From Listeria ilorinensis (GTDB lineage Bacteria > Bacillota > Bacilli > Lactobacillales > Listeriaceae): a DNA stretch of 64,000 nt. Position 1 is the stretch's first letter, and each line of letters opens with the position of its first letter. The stretch covers positions 124,001 through 188,000 of the forward strand of contig NZ_CAJYCN010000001.1 in the NCBI RefSeq assembly GCF_913566895.1. Direction: 5' to 3'. The position numbers and the translations under genes are program-made. Under the pieces are notes generated by a model. That model was given only the letters and a program-made list of their open reading frames with translations, was not told the DNA's origin and did not search any database. Positions 1 to 7,892 of the stretch are shown in pieces.

Positions 1-975
1 TTTTGTTGTGTCTAAGATAAATGCACCTTGGATGAATGGGTGCTCAGACACCTTTTGATCGTCAGACAGGGTTAGTTTCCCGTTTTGTAAAAAAGTTGTT
101 TGGTAAAGAAACTCTCGTTGCGGTTCCGCCGCTATCTCCAAGTCATTCCCTGTCTGTATGGCGGTCGCTTCCTTATCAGATAAAAAGGCCAACAAGCTAT
201 TTCGTTCGGGATTGGCTACGACGTCAGCAGTCATAAAGCCCTTCTCCTCCATTGAATCAGGAAAATCTTGGTCGCTGATTCCTTCTGTTGCTACTTTTCC
301 TTTTAGCTGATCAGGATCGATCTGATAAAATTGACCATCCAGTCCTTTAAAATAGAGCTGGTCATTTTTGATCACATAATCTTCTTGCCGATTTGGAAAT
401 TGCTTTTGAATATCGCCAAAGTCTTCTTTTTCCGCTAAAATATCACCTGTTTGTGCATGAAGAACCTGTAGGCCACTATCTGCAAAATACCATAGTTTCT
501 GCTTGGTTCTGCCAATTAGCGCTACTTCACTTCCTCGAGCCAATTTTGTTTGCCAAATCTGCTTGCCGCTTTCCGGTGCAATCAGAACGGCATAATTTTT
601 CGTTTTGCCATACGTCCCGTATCGCCCTGTCTCATTCGCTTGGAAATTACCGACCGCAAGCGCAGCTACTGTCTGTCCATCATCCATATGATAGATCTCC
701 ATCTGCTCTCCCGGTTCAATTGAGCTGGCATCCGTCAGTGAAATCGACAGAACCAAAAATATACCTACCGGAATAATCAGCGGCATGATAAGCATCGAAA
801 AAATACTCCGAATTGAAATAGGCTTTCGATTCCGCACACAAGAAATAATATCTCGAATTGTAATAAAAAGTAAAAAAACAATGATTATATAAATAATCGT
901 TAGAAAAATATTGTGCCATAGTGTCTGATCATATTGAAATGCTCGTAAAACTTTCTCCCAAAATGTTAATTCCAT
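1..975 (-). CDS. Membrane-anchored protein of unknown function, 3' end cut by window edge
   Basis: The reading frame is open from an ATG at 975 to the window edge (325 codons, no stop), so the C-terminus is missing. A good ribosome binding site (GGGAGG) lies just upstream. The N-terminus has two hydrophobic segments, about residues 26-42 and 66-85, separated by a basic loop. The rest is hydrophilic, with alternating strands and phrases such as IWQTKLA and LQVLHAQTGDILAE that recall PQQ-type beta-propeller repeats, suggesting an extracytoplasmic propeller-like sensor or binding domain. That fold is an inference from the strand pattern. I do not recognise the family. The gene ends outside the window. 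Confidence 0.75.
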   Translation of the reverse strand, partial: MELTFWEKVLRAFQYDQTLWHNIFLTIIYIIIVFLLFITIRDIISCVRNRKPISIRSIFSMLIMPLIIPVGIFLVLSISLTDASSIEPGEQMEIYHMDDGQTVAALAVGNFQANETGRYGTYGKTKNYAVLIAPESGKQIWQTKLARGSEVALIGRTKQKLWYFADSGLQVLHAQTGDILAEKEDFGDIQKQFPNRQEDYVIKNDQLYFKGLDGQFYQIDPDQLKGKVATEGISDQDFPDSMEEKGFMTADVVANPERNSLLAFLSDKEATAIQTGNDLEIAAEPQREFLYQTTFLQNGKLTLSDDQKVSEHPFIQGAFILDTTK

Positions 976-1040
976 AGTTGCCTCCCTTTCACAAAAATTT
1001 TACCATATAACCCCATCATATGTAAGATACTTTCCAAAAT

Positions 1041-1092
1041 AAAAATGCTGCTAAACCGGGAGAAACCTGGAAGTCTCTCGGTTTAGCAGCAT
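1041..1092 (-). terminator. Rho-independent terminator after pstA
   Basis: A long stem (ATGCTGCTAAACCG paired with CGGTTTAGCAGCAT) is followed on the minus strand by TTTTT. It lies just downstream of pstA and separates it from the next minus-strand gene. Confidence 0.85.
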
Positions 1093-1103
1093 GACTTTAT
1101 TTT

Positions 1104-1511
<408 letters not shown>

Positions 1512-1549
1512 TTAGTTTTACCTAATTTCAGCTGTTCAAACATTCTTTA

Positions 1550-2182
1550 TTAGGTCGCTGAGACACGTTCCAAAATATCCGAAAGAATTTGATCCGTGAT
1601 CTGATCCGGGGTTTGTGTCGCATCAATCCGAACAAAACGCTCTGAAAAACGATTCAGCAATTCCTCATAGCCCTCCTGAACCTGTTGATGAAAAGTCACA
1701 TCTTCCTTGTCGAGCCGATTAATCTCGCGCCCCTTGTTCGCAGCAATCCGCGCCAAACCGATCTCTGCTGGAACATCTAAATAATAGGTCACATCAGGAA
1801 GTGTTTGTTCCACGGCAAAAAGATTGATTTCCAGCACCTCATCAATACCGATCCCGCGTCCAGCTCCCTGATAGGCCAGTGAACTGTCAATAAAACGATC
1901 ACACAGAACGGTTTTCCCCGCAGCCAAAGCAGGACGGATGGTTTCCACTACGTGCTGTCTTCTGGCACCCGCAATCAGCAAAGCTTCCGTACGCGGATCC
2001 ATCTCCTCGTTGCCAATTCCAAGTACAATCTCCCGCACTTTCTCTGAAATAGGACTGCCACCCGGTTCTCGTGTTTTAATAAACGGAATACCCGATTTTT
2101 TCATTTTTTCATAAAGTAGCTGCATCGTCGTTGTTTTGCCAGAGCCGTCGGGACCCTCAAGCGTGATAAAAATCCCCTTCAT
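1550..2182 (-). CDS. tmk: Thymidylate kinase
   Basis: This enzyme phosphorylates dTMP to dTDP in DNA precursor synthesis. The 210-aa protein starts [19 protein letters not shown]: the P-loop GPDGSGKT is at residues 10-17, the DRFIDSS motif follows near residue 93, and a LID-like segment with [11 protein letters not shown] lies near 140-150. The frame extends 11 codons further up, but the ATG at 2182 is preceded by GAGGTAGGCAA and gives the normal N-terminus. Its neighbours pstA downstream and the decarboxylase upstream form the tight cluster seen in Listeria. Confidence 0.95.
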   Translation of the reverse strand: MKGIFITLEGPDGSGKTTTMQLLYEKMKKSGIPFIKTREPGGSPISEKVREIVLGIGNEEMDPRTEALLIAGARRQHVVETIRPALAAGKTVLCDRFIDSSLAYQGAGRGIGIDEVLEINLFAVEQTLPDVTYYLDVPAEIGLARIAANKGREINRLDKEDVTFHQQVQEGYEELLNRFSERFVRIDATQTPDQITDQILSDILERVSAT

Positions 2183-2221
2183 TTGCCTACCTCTTTCTAC
2201 TTCTTTTCTGTTCAAATTATA

Positions 2222-3613
2222 TCATATTTTCTTAAAAACCTTGAGCTTATTTTCATGCAGCTTCTCTCCGCCCTGATAGCGATGCCTTTTGATCCTTTGT
2301 AAAACAGATAGATGAGCCACCGTTATCTGTTCGCCACGGATCACCTCTGGGATGCCAGGGGGGTACGTCATTACATTTTCAGCTGCTACATAGCCGACTA
2401 CTTCTTCAAGCGAAAGAAATGTTGTTTCCCGTCCCCGCATGCTTTCATACGACATGGCAAGCTCTGCGATTTCAGGAACTGCCACTCGGTGAACAAATTG
2501 CGCGCTCCCTTCTTTTGGTTTTAAAGTTCGCCATTTAGCAGGCGCCGGAAATATTCCACCCTTTTTCAAAAGCGGTAAAATCAGCAGTATTTGTCTTTCA
2601 TCGGCCAATTCTGGAAAATAACCAGACTGCTCAAATTCAGCTAACAGTTCAAAGCCTGTATAGCCTGAACGCCGGATGACCAATTTGAGCGGATCATTTG
2701 GGGTCAGCACCTCAAAACCGTTTGCCGTGAGGGCTTCCTGCCACTCTGTACGCATTTTCTGAAAAGCCTCCCAATCAGCCGCTTGATAATTGGCTAGATA
2801 ATGCCGGGCAATATCTAGGGAAGCCATGATCAGGTAAGACGGACTGCTGGACTGCACCATTTGCAAATATCGTGGAATAGCTTGGAGTCTCGGATGATCA
2901 CTTGCAATATGCAAAAATGAGCCCATCGTTAATGCTGGAAGCGTCTTATGTGCCGACTGAACCACTGCATCTGCACCGAGTCGCAATGCGTCTGCCGGAA
3001 AATCAGCATGTGCAGCAGCAAAATGAGCGCCATGTGCCTCATCAACCAGAACGACTGCTTCGTATCGGTGAGCAATCCTAATGCAAGCTGCTAAATCAAA
3101 TACCGTGCCATAATAACTCGGATATGTAAAAATACAGGCCACAATATCTGGATGAAGCGCAAAGGCCTGTTCCAGCAACTCGCTGGATACACCGCTTGCC
3201 ACACCGATTTCCGGATCAATCGCTGCTGTCAAAAATACAGGAACTGCGCCTGCCAGTTCGAGACCGTGCAAAATCGATTTATGGACATCCCGCGGCAGCA
3301 GGACTTTTTCTCCACGTCTTACTGCCGATAAAATCATCGCCAAGTTCCCACCAGTCGTTCCGTTCACCAGAAAATAGCTTTCCTCAGCGCCATAGCAATC
3401 AGTCAGCAAGCAGCGTGCTTCTTCGATCGCCGCTTCGGAATGATACAAATCATCTAGCCCAGTAATCTCTGTTAAGTCATATTTCAAAAAAGGTTGCCAT
3501 TTTTCCGGATAAAGTTGACCGTTTTTATGCCCCGGTACATGTAGAGAGACTGGATCAAGACTGATATGACTTTCGATCCGCTCGACTAGCGGTCTCATTT
3601 TTTGAGAGCTCAT
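2222..3613 (-). CDS. PLP-dependent Orn/Lys/Arg decarboxylase family protein (YaaO-like)
   Basis: This 463-aa protein is a short member of the fold-type I Orn/Lys/Arg decarboxylase family. VPGHKNG is at residues 27-33, NGTTGGN near 84-90, DEAHGAHF at 191-198, and the PLP-binding lysine is K223 in SAHKT. The C-terminal third matches the family's small domain. Substrate cannot be read from sequence; family members act on lysine, ornithine or arginine. The start at 3613 follows GAAAGGAGTCGTAAT. It lies 39 bases upstream of tmk in the same direction, and the pair is probably cotranscribed. Confidence 0.88.
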   Translation of the reverse strand: MSSQKMRPLVERIESHISLDPVSLHVPGHKNGQLYPEKWQPFLKYDLTEITGLDDLYHSEAAIEEARCLLTDCYGAEESYFLVNGTTGGNLAMILSAVRRGEKVLLPRDVHKSILHGLELAGAVPVFLTAAIDPEIGVASGVSSELLEQAFALHPDIVACIFTYPSYYGTVFDLAACIRIAHRYEAVVLVDEAHGAHFAAAHADFPADALRLGADAVVQSAHKTLPALTMGSFLHIASDHPRLQAIPRYLQMVQSSSPSYLIMASLDIARHYLANYQAADWEAFQKMRTEWQEALTANGFEVLTPNDPLKLVIRRSGYTGFELLAEFEQSGYFPELADERQILLILPLLKKGGIFPAPAKWRTLKPKEGSAQFVHRVAVPEIAELAMSYESMRGRETTFLSLEEVVGYVAAENVMTYPPGIPEVIRGEQITVAHLSVLQRIKRHRYQGGEKLHENKLKVFKKI

Positions 3614-3762
3614 ATTACGACTCCTTTCTTCAAAAAAATTTTCTCTTTAGAAAAAAACAGCTTTAGCTTTATTATATACTTTTTAAACCTACGATCGTAT
3701 TTTTCAGCTGTTTTTACACTTCTTTATAATCAGGCCTTTTCTCCTATCCTGATAGATTCTAC

Positions 3763-3768
3763 TATACT
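3763..3768 (+). promoter_or_regulatory. Candidate -10 element of the Fst-like toxin mRNA
   Basis: TATACT lies about 53 bases before the putative toxin start. Transcription from here to the terminator near 3977 would give an RNA of about 200 bases, close to the size of pAD1 RNA I. The -35 is poor, so the assignment is tentative. Confidence 0.35.
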
Positions 3769-3820
3769 AAAAGAGTCGTCTATCTTTGGCAAAATCATTG
3801 CCTGCAAAGAGGAAAATCCC

Positions 3821-3916
3821 TTGTCAGTTCTTTTGCTCAGCATTGCTGCGCCAATTATGGTAGGGTGCACAATCGCACTTTTCAAACACTAGTTGGATGC
3901 TAGGCGCAACAGTTAA
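3821..3916 (+). pseudogene. Fst/Ldr-family type I toxin peptide interrupted by an amber codon
   Basis: From a TTG at 3821, with AGAGG eight bases upstream, the frame reads MSVLLLSIAAPIMVGCTIAL then FKH, a TAG (3890-3892), and LDARRNS before TAA. Reading the TAG as Trp gives a 31-residue peptide with the features of the Fst family: a hydrophobic helix with an API-VG core, an ALF-HWL-like junction and a short charged tail. The tryptophan at this place is conserved in the family, so TGG to TAG is the simplest change. As written, the peptide would stop after 23 residues and lose its charged tail. The surrounding terminator, antisense promoter and direct repeat strongly support the assignment. Whether the truncated peptide is still toxic is unknown. 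Confidence 0.68.
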
Positions 3917-3943
3917 ATCAAGACAGCCTTCCAGCCCATAGTT

Positions 3944-3977
3944 AAACCCCGGTTCCTACGACGAACCGGGGTTTTGA
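3944..3977. terminator. Bidirectional terminator shared by toxin mRNA and antisense RNA
   Basis: A strong GC-rich stem (AACCCCGGTTC with GAACCGGGGTT) has TTTT on the plus side and TTT on the minus side. It lies between the toxin frame and the convergent antisense promoter, as the shared terminator does in par/fst loci. Confidence 0.8.
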
Positions 3978-3997
3978 TGAACCTTGTCAGTTATTAT
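3944..3997 (-). ncRNA. Putative RNAII-like antisense antitoxin RNA
   Basis: A good minus-strand promoter (below) would start an RNA near 3997 that runs into the bidirectional terminator, giving about 55 bases, close to the 65-base pAD1 RNA II. Its 5' part is the complement of CCTTGTCAGTT (3982-3992). The same 11 bases recur at 3819-3829 over the toxin TTG start, and a GA(T/G)GAA element precedes both copies. The RNA could therefore pair in trans with the toxin ribosome binding site and start codon. The RNA itself is inferred, not shown. Confidence 0.6.
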
Positions 3998-4003
3998 TTG
4001 TTT

Positions 4004-4032
4004 ATTGTAGCATAGTTCTTTTTAATCAGCAA
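4004..4032 (-). promoter_or_regulatory. Promoter of the putative antisense RNA
   Basis: On the minus strand, TTGCTG (4032-4027), a 17-base spacer and TACAAT (4009-4004) preceded by TGC form an extended -10 promoter. It points towards the toxin gene and away from dhaK. Confidence 0.65.
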
Positions 4033-4063
4033 TCTTTTATGGAAGACTGCTGCTGCAGAAGTT

Positions 4064-4077
4064 TGAAAGCGACAGCA
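4064..4077 (+). promoter_or_regulatory. Possible catabolite-responsive element before dhaK
   Basis: TGAAAGCGACAGCA matches 12 of 14 positions of the CcpA site TGWAANCGNTNWCA. It lies 50 bases before the dhaK start, where a bound repressor could block elongation. The match is imperfect. Confidence 0.3.
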
Positions 4078-4126
4078 AAAGGGAATTTTCTTAGCGTAGG
4101 AAAATGATGAGGAGGTTTTCAGGCAA

Positions 4127-5116
4127 ATGAAAAAAATTATCAATACTCCAGAACAGGTCGTTGAACAAATGGTTGAAGGTTTGGCAAAGTCCCATCCCGA
4201 AATTGTAACAAGAATCCCTGATACACGTGTAATCGCGCGCATGGATAAACGGCCAGGAAAAGTTGGTCTTGTTAGCGGCGGCGGAAGCGGGCACGAACCT
4301 GCTCATGCGGGTTATGTCGGTCGCGGTATGCTGTCTGCTGCTGTGTGTGGAGACGTCTTTACTTCACCAACGCCTGATCAGATTTATGAAGGAATCAAAG
4401 CAGCTGATCAGGGCAAAGGCGTACTCTTGATCGTCAAGAATTATACGGGCGATGTGATGAATTTTGATATGGCCGCTGAACTTGCCGGAACAGATGATAT
4501 CCAAGTCGAGCAAATCATTGTGGATGATGATATCGCCGTTGAAGACAGCACATTTACAACAGGTCGACGCGGAGTGGCTGGTACGGTCCTTGTTCACAAA
4601 ATCGTTGGTGCGGCTGCCGAAGCTGGGGCAAGCTTGGCGGAACTTAAAGCGCTTGGCGAAAAAGTAATCAAGCACATTAAAACCATTGGCGTGGCACTTT
4701 CGCCATGTACTGTACCAGAAGTGGGTCATCCTGGATTCGAGCTTGGACCGGATGAAATTGAACTGGGCATCGGGATCCACGGAGAGCCTGGTTTCAGCCG
4801 TGAAAAACTGATGCCTTCCCATGCCTTAGCCAGCCAACTTGTGGAACGAATCAATCGAGAGCACCATCTGATCGCAGGTGATAAAGTGGTCGTTCTGGTC
4901 AATGGAATGGGAGCCACACCATTGATGGAACAATATGTATTTTCAAATGACGTCCACGAACTTCTAGCTAGTCTTGGTGTAGAAGTGAAAAAGACACTTG
5001 TTGGCGATTATATGACTTCACTCGAAATGGCCGGCATCTCACTCACTATTTTAAAACTAGCTGATGAAAAATGGGTGGAAATGTTGAATCTACCTGTCAG
5101 CACGATTGCTTGGTAA
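4127..5116 (+). CDS. dhaK: Dihydroxyacetone kinase, DhaK subunit
   Basis: DhaK binds dihydroxyacetone covalently and hands it to phosphorylated DhaL to form dihydroxyacetone phosphate. The 329-aa protein has GGGSGHEP at residues 51-58 and the hemiaminal-forming histidine H218 in GIGIHGEPG, both diagnostic. The start follows GGAGG 12 bases upstream. It is the first gene of a dhaK-dhaL-dhaM operon with no dehydrogenase or glycerol facilitator alongside, so substrate must come from free dihydroxyacetone or from an unlinked glycerol dehydrogenase. Confidence 0.96.
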   Translation: MKKIINTPEQVVEQMVEGLAKSHPEIVTRIPDTRVIARMDKRPGKVGLVSGGGSGHEPAHAGYVGRGMLSAAVCGDVFTSPTPDQIYEGIKAADQGKGVLLIVKNYTGDVMNFDMAAELAGTDDIQVEQIIVDDDIAVEDSTFTTGRRGVAGTVLVHKIVGAAAEAGASLAELKALGEKVIKHIKTIGVALSPCTVPEVGHPGFELGPDEIELGIGIHGEPGFSREKLMPSHALASQLVERINREHHLIAGDKVVVLVNGMGATPLMEQYVFSNDVHELLASLGVEVKKTLVGDYMTSLEMAGISLTILKLADEKWVEMLNLPVSTIAW

Positions 5117-5134
5117 GGAAAGGAGTAGGAACAG

Positions 5135-5731
5135 ATGACATATGATAAAAAATGGGCCCTTGACTGGCTGAATGATTTTAGTAACCAGATTATTGAAAAT
5201 AAGCAATTGCTCAGTGACCTTGATCAAGCAATCGGTGACGGTGATCACGGCGTCAATATGGCTCGCGGCATGGTAGAGCTCCAAAAAGCCTTCAGCACCA
5301 AAGAGCCAGAAACACTTCAAGCAGTCTTCAAAACCGCCGCCATGACAATTCTGAGCAAAGTCGGCGGAGCAAGTGGACCGCTCTACGGGTCGGCTTTTCT
5401 AAATATCAGCAAACAGATCACAAGTGATGAACTAACGCCCACAGAGCTCACAACTGCGCTCGAAGCAGGGCTTGAAGGCATTGAAAATCGTGGCAAATCA
5501 ACGGTCGGTGAAAAAACAATGATCGACGTATGGGAACCTGTTACGAGGGCACTACGGCAAGAAGATCTGACACATGATGTGATTGAGGCGGCTTTGCAGA
5601 AAACCAAGGATATGAAAGCTACAAAAGGTCGAGCTTCCTATTTAGGCGAGCGTTCAGTAGGACATCTTGATCCTGGCGCCTATTCGTCCGCTCTGCTGTT
5701 TCACGCATTACTTGATCAGGAGGCGAAATAA
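5135..5731 (+). CDS. dhaL: Dihydroxyacetone kinase, ADP-binding DhaL subunit
   Basis: DhaL holds ADP as a bound cofactor that is rephosphorylated by DhaM. The 198-aa protein carries the Mg-ADP motif GDGDHG at residues 34-39 and a GGASGPLYGS segment near 73. It starts 18 bases after dhaK behind AAGGAGTAGG and ends directly before the dhaM start, so the three genes are cotranscribed and probably translationally coupled. Confidence 0.96.
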   Translation: MTYDKKWALDWLNDFSNQIIENKQLLSDLDQAIGDGDHGVNMARGMVELQKAFSTKEPETLQAVFKTAAMTILSKVGGASGPLYGSAFLNISKQITSDELTPTELTTALEAGLEGIENRGKSTVGEKTMIDVWEPVTRALRQEDLTHDVIEAALQKTKDMKATKGRASYLGERSVGHLDPGAYSSALLFHALLDQEAK

Positions 5732-6106
5732 ATGACCAAACCTTATGGTATTGTTATCATTTCCCATTCCAAAGATGTGGCAAAAGGTGTTCATGATATC
5801 ATTGAACAAATTGCCGCGGATGTGGCGATCACATTTGCAGGTGGAACTGATGATGGTGGAATTGGAACAAGTTTTGACAAAGTAAATGCTGCTTTTGAAG
5901 AAAATCCGGCCGACAAAATTTTTGCTTTTTATGACCTCGGCAGTGCCAAAATGAATATCGAAACTGTAGCAGAAGTTTCAGATAAGGAAATCATTCTCTA
6001 CAACGCACCCATCCTTGAAGGTGCCTATGCAACTGCTGCTCAACTTCAAATGGATGAAGATCCAGAAGTCGTCAAACAGAATCTGAAATCGATTGAAATC
6101 AAATAA
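5732..6106 (+). CDS. dhaM: PTS-dependent dihydroxyacetone kinase phosphotransferase subunit DhaM
   Basis: This 124-aa protein is a single EIIA(Man)-type domain that takes phosphate from HPr and passes it to ADP on DhaL. The acceptor histidine is H12 in IISHSKD. It lacks the extra HPr and EI-like domains of the E. coli DhaM, as is normal in Firmicutes. The ATG follows the dhaL stop without a gap, and AGGAGGCGAAATAA in the end of dhaL is its ribosome binding site. A terminator follows at once. Confidence 0.95.
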   Translation: MTKPYGIVIISHSKDVAKGVHDIIEQIAADVAITFAGGTDDGGIGTSFDKVNAAFEENPADKIFAFYDLGSAKMNIETVAEVSDKEIILYNAPILEGAYATAAQLQMDEDPEVVKQNLKSIEIK

Positions 6107-6139
6107 AAAAACTGCCGGACTTGTGTTCGGCAGTTTTTT
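6106..6139. terminator. Bidirectional terminator between dhaM and rpe-like gene
   Basis: AAAAAACTGCCGGAC and GTTCGGCAGTTTTTTT form a stem flanked by A and T runs, between two convergent operons. Confidence 0.9.
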
Positions 6140-6166
6140 TATTTCGAGGGATTGTCTTTCAGCTTA

Positions 6167-6838
6167 CTAAAGCAATTCAAATAGCGGTGCCAATTTTTGC
6201 TCATAGTTGCCTGGTTTATTATTAAAGAGTGCCGCAGTCCCGACAATATACAAATCCGCTTGCCCCGGCCCAATTTGTTTGACCGTTTCTGCATAAATAT
6301 TGCCGTCCACAGCCACGATCGGTCTTTCCTCCAGCTCGACAATCTGTTTTTTGAGAAAACGAAGATTTTCAAGCCCCGACAGACAGAATTTCTGCCCGGC
6401 AAAGCCCGGCGCCACCGTCATGACAAGCAGATAGTCGATCTGCGCCAAGTACGGCAGCACACTTTCCGGCTTTGTAGACGGATTGATGGCCAGGCCTGCG
6501 CCACAGCCCGCCTGATGAATCATCTCGATCAAACGCCCCGGCTCCTTCGTCGCCTCCACATGAAATGTCAGATAGTCCGGTGCAAGCGGCGCAAACATTT
6601 CAATATAGCGTTCCGGCCGCGTCACCGCTAGATGGATATCGGTCACAAATTCGTCGCGCGCAAGAATCGGTGCCAGATTATACGGCGCCATCGCCAAATT
6701 ATCAACAAACAGCCCATCCATGACATCCGCATGTAGCCACTTGACCCCCGCTGTTGTCAGTTTTTCCAGTTCAGTCTCCACCTGGAGCGGATCGGCACAC
6801 ATGATCGAGGCAGCGATTTGTGGAAACAAATGTGCCAT
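6167..6838 (-). CDS. Ribulose-phosphate 3-epimerase family protein of the PTS polyol operon
   Basis: This 223-aa TIM-barrel protein belongs to the ribulose-phosphate 3-epimerase family, which interconverts D-ribulose 5-phosphate and D-xylulose 5-phosphate. The first catalytic Asp is D38 in HADVMDG and the second lies in VDGN near residue 179. It is divergent: the usual HLMV metal/substrate loop reads HLAVTRPERY. A related ketohexose-phosphate epimerase activity is therefore possible. The start follows the dehydrogenase stop by one base (TAGAATG), so it is translationally coupled. It is the last gene of the Gat-type operon. Confidence 0.82.
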   Translation of the reverse strand: MAHLFPQIAASIMCADPLQVETELEKLTTAGVKWLHADVMDGLFVDNLAMAPYNLAPILARDEFVTDIHLAVTRPERYIEMFAPLAPDYLTFHVEATKEPGRLIEMIHQAGCGAGLAINPSTKPESVLPYLAQIDYLLVMTVAPGFAGQKFCLSGLENLRFLKKQIVELEERPIVAVDGNIYAETVKQIGPGQADLYIVGTAALFNNKPGNYEQKLAPLFELL

Positions 6839-6839
6839 T

Positions 6840-7877
6840 CTACATGCCCGGCTTGATCAAGACTTTATTTGCCTTACCATTTTTCATCAATTGGATCGCT
6901 TCAAATAGATCATCAAGCGGCATCACCTTGGAAATGTACTTGCGCGCATCGATCCGTCCAGAAATGATCGTATCAAAAGAAGCCTTGACTTGCAGGGTAT
7001 TCGATCCATAGTGACCGTAAATCCAGATACTTTGATAGTGAATATGATTCGTATCGATTTCCGTCAAGGAACCTTTTGGCACTCCGCCAAAGAAGACCAG
7101 CGTCCCATTCGCGCGCACCATATATACCGCGTCACTTTGCGCTTTAGTCGACGGATTGGCAGAAATCACGACTTCAGCACCCGACCCACCTGTCAGTTCT
7201 TTCACTTTTTCGATCGCATCTTCTTTTAAACTGTTGATCGTATAGTCCACTCCGAAGTTTTTAGATTCCTGCAGGCGCTCATCATTGATTTCCACCATGA
7301 TGACCTGATTCGCACCGCGGAGTTTCGCCACTTCTGCATGCATACAGCCGATCGGCCCTGCACCCACAATCACGACGGTCTGCCCCATTTTAACATCAAT
7401 GTTTTCTTGACAGGCATAAACCGAAGAAAGAGGCTCAGAGAATACAGCAATTTCAAACGGCACGTCATCTGGAATCTTGTAAATGTTCGGCCCATTGACA
7501 CCCCAAGAAGGAACCGCCATATATTCTGCGAAACCGCCCTGGATCCGGTCATAGGCTTTCAGATTTTTACAACTGTGACTGTTACCAGCACGGCAGTATT
7601 CACACTCCAGACAAGGTACAGCCGGGTACACGTATAGCCGATCTCCCACAGCAAATTTTGTGCAGGCTGCTCCCACTTCTGCCACTGTGCCGACCACTTC
7701 ATGTCCATAAATATGCGGATAATCTCCTTTACGCGAATCAGTTGTCAAGTTGCGGATGTCTGAGCCACATAGCCCGATGACCTCCACTTTCAGCAAAAGC
7801 CCCTCTTGATCGTACTCCGGTTTTGGAATATCCTCAATACGAATATCGTTTGCACCATACATTAAAGCTGCTTTCAT
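6840..7877 (-). CDS. Zinc-dependent polyol-phosphate dehydrogenase (GatD/sorbitol dehydrogenase-like)
   Basis: This 345-aa medium-chain dehydrogenase has the catalytic zinc ligand C37 in GLCGSD, GHE at 58-60, the four structural-zinc cysteines C89, C92, C95 and C103, and a Rossmann GAGPIG motif near 172. It probably oxidises the polyol phosphate made by the adjacent PTS. A TTG lies one codon earlier, but the ATG at 7877 is better placed behind GGAGGAGG. Together with an epimerase and without a tagatose-phosphate aldolase or kinase, a pentitol phosphate is a more likely substrate than galactitol 1-phosphate. Confidence 0.85.
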   Translation of the reverse strand: MKAALMYGANDIRIEDIPKPEYDQEGLLLKVEVIGLCGSDIRNLTTDSRKGDYPHIYGHEVVGTVAEVGAACTKFAVGDRLYVYPAVPCLECEYCRAGNSHSCKNLKAYDRIQGGFAEYMAVPSWGVNGPNIYKIPDDVPFEIAVFSEPLSSVYACQENIDVKMGQTVVIVGAGPIGCMHAEVAKLRGANQVIMVEINDERLQESKNFGVDYTINSLKEDAIEKVKELTGGSGAEVVISANPSTKAQSDAVYMVRANGTLVFFGGVPKGSLTEIDTNHIHYQSIWIYGHYGSNTLQVKASFDTIISGRIDARKYISKVMPLDDLFEAIQLMKNGKANKVLIKPGM

Positions 7878-7892
7878 CAAAAATTCCTCCTC

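Noticed and set aside
3602-3892. A 96-codon plus-strand frame covering the toxin region
   Set aside because: Its start overlaps the decarboxylase start on the other strand and has no ribosome binding site. Only its last 23 codons, from the TTG at 3821, have support.
4364-4822. 152-codon frame antisense to dhaK
   Set aside because: It is a shadow of a well-supported gene, with no ribosome binding site and odd composition.
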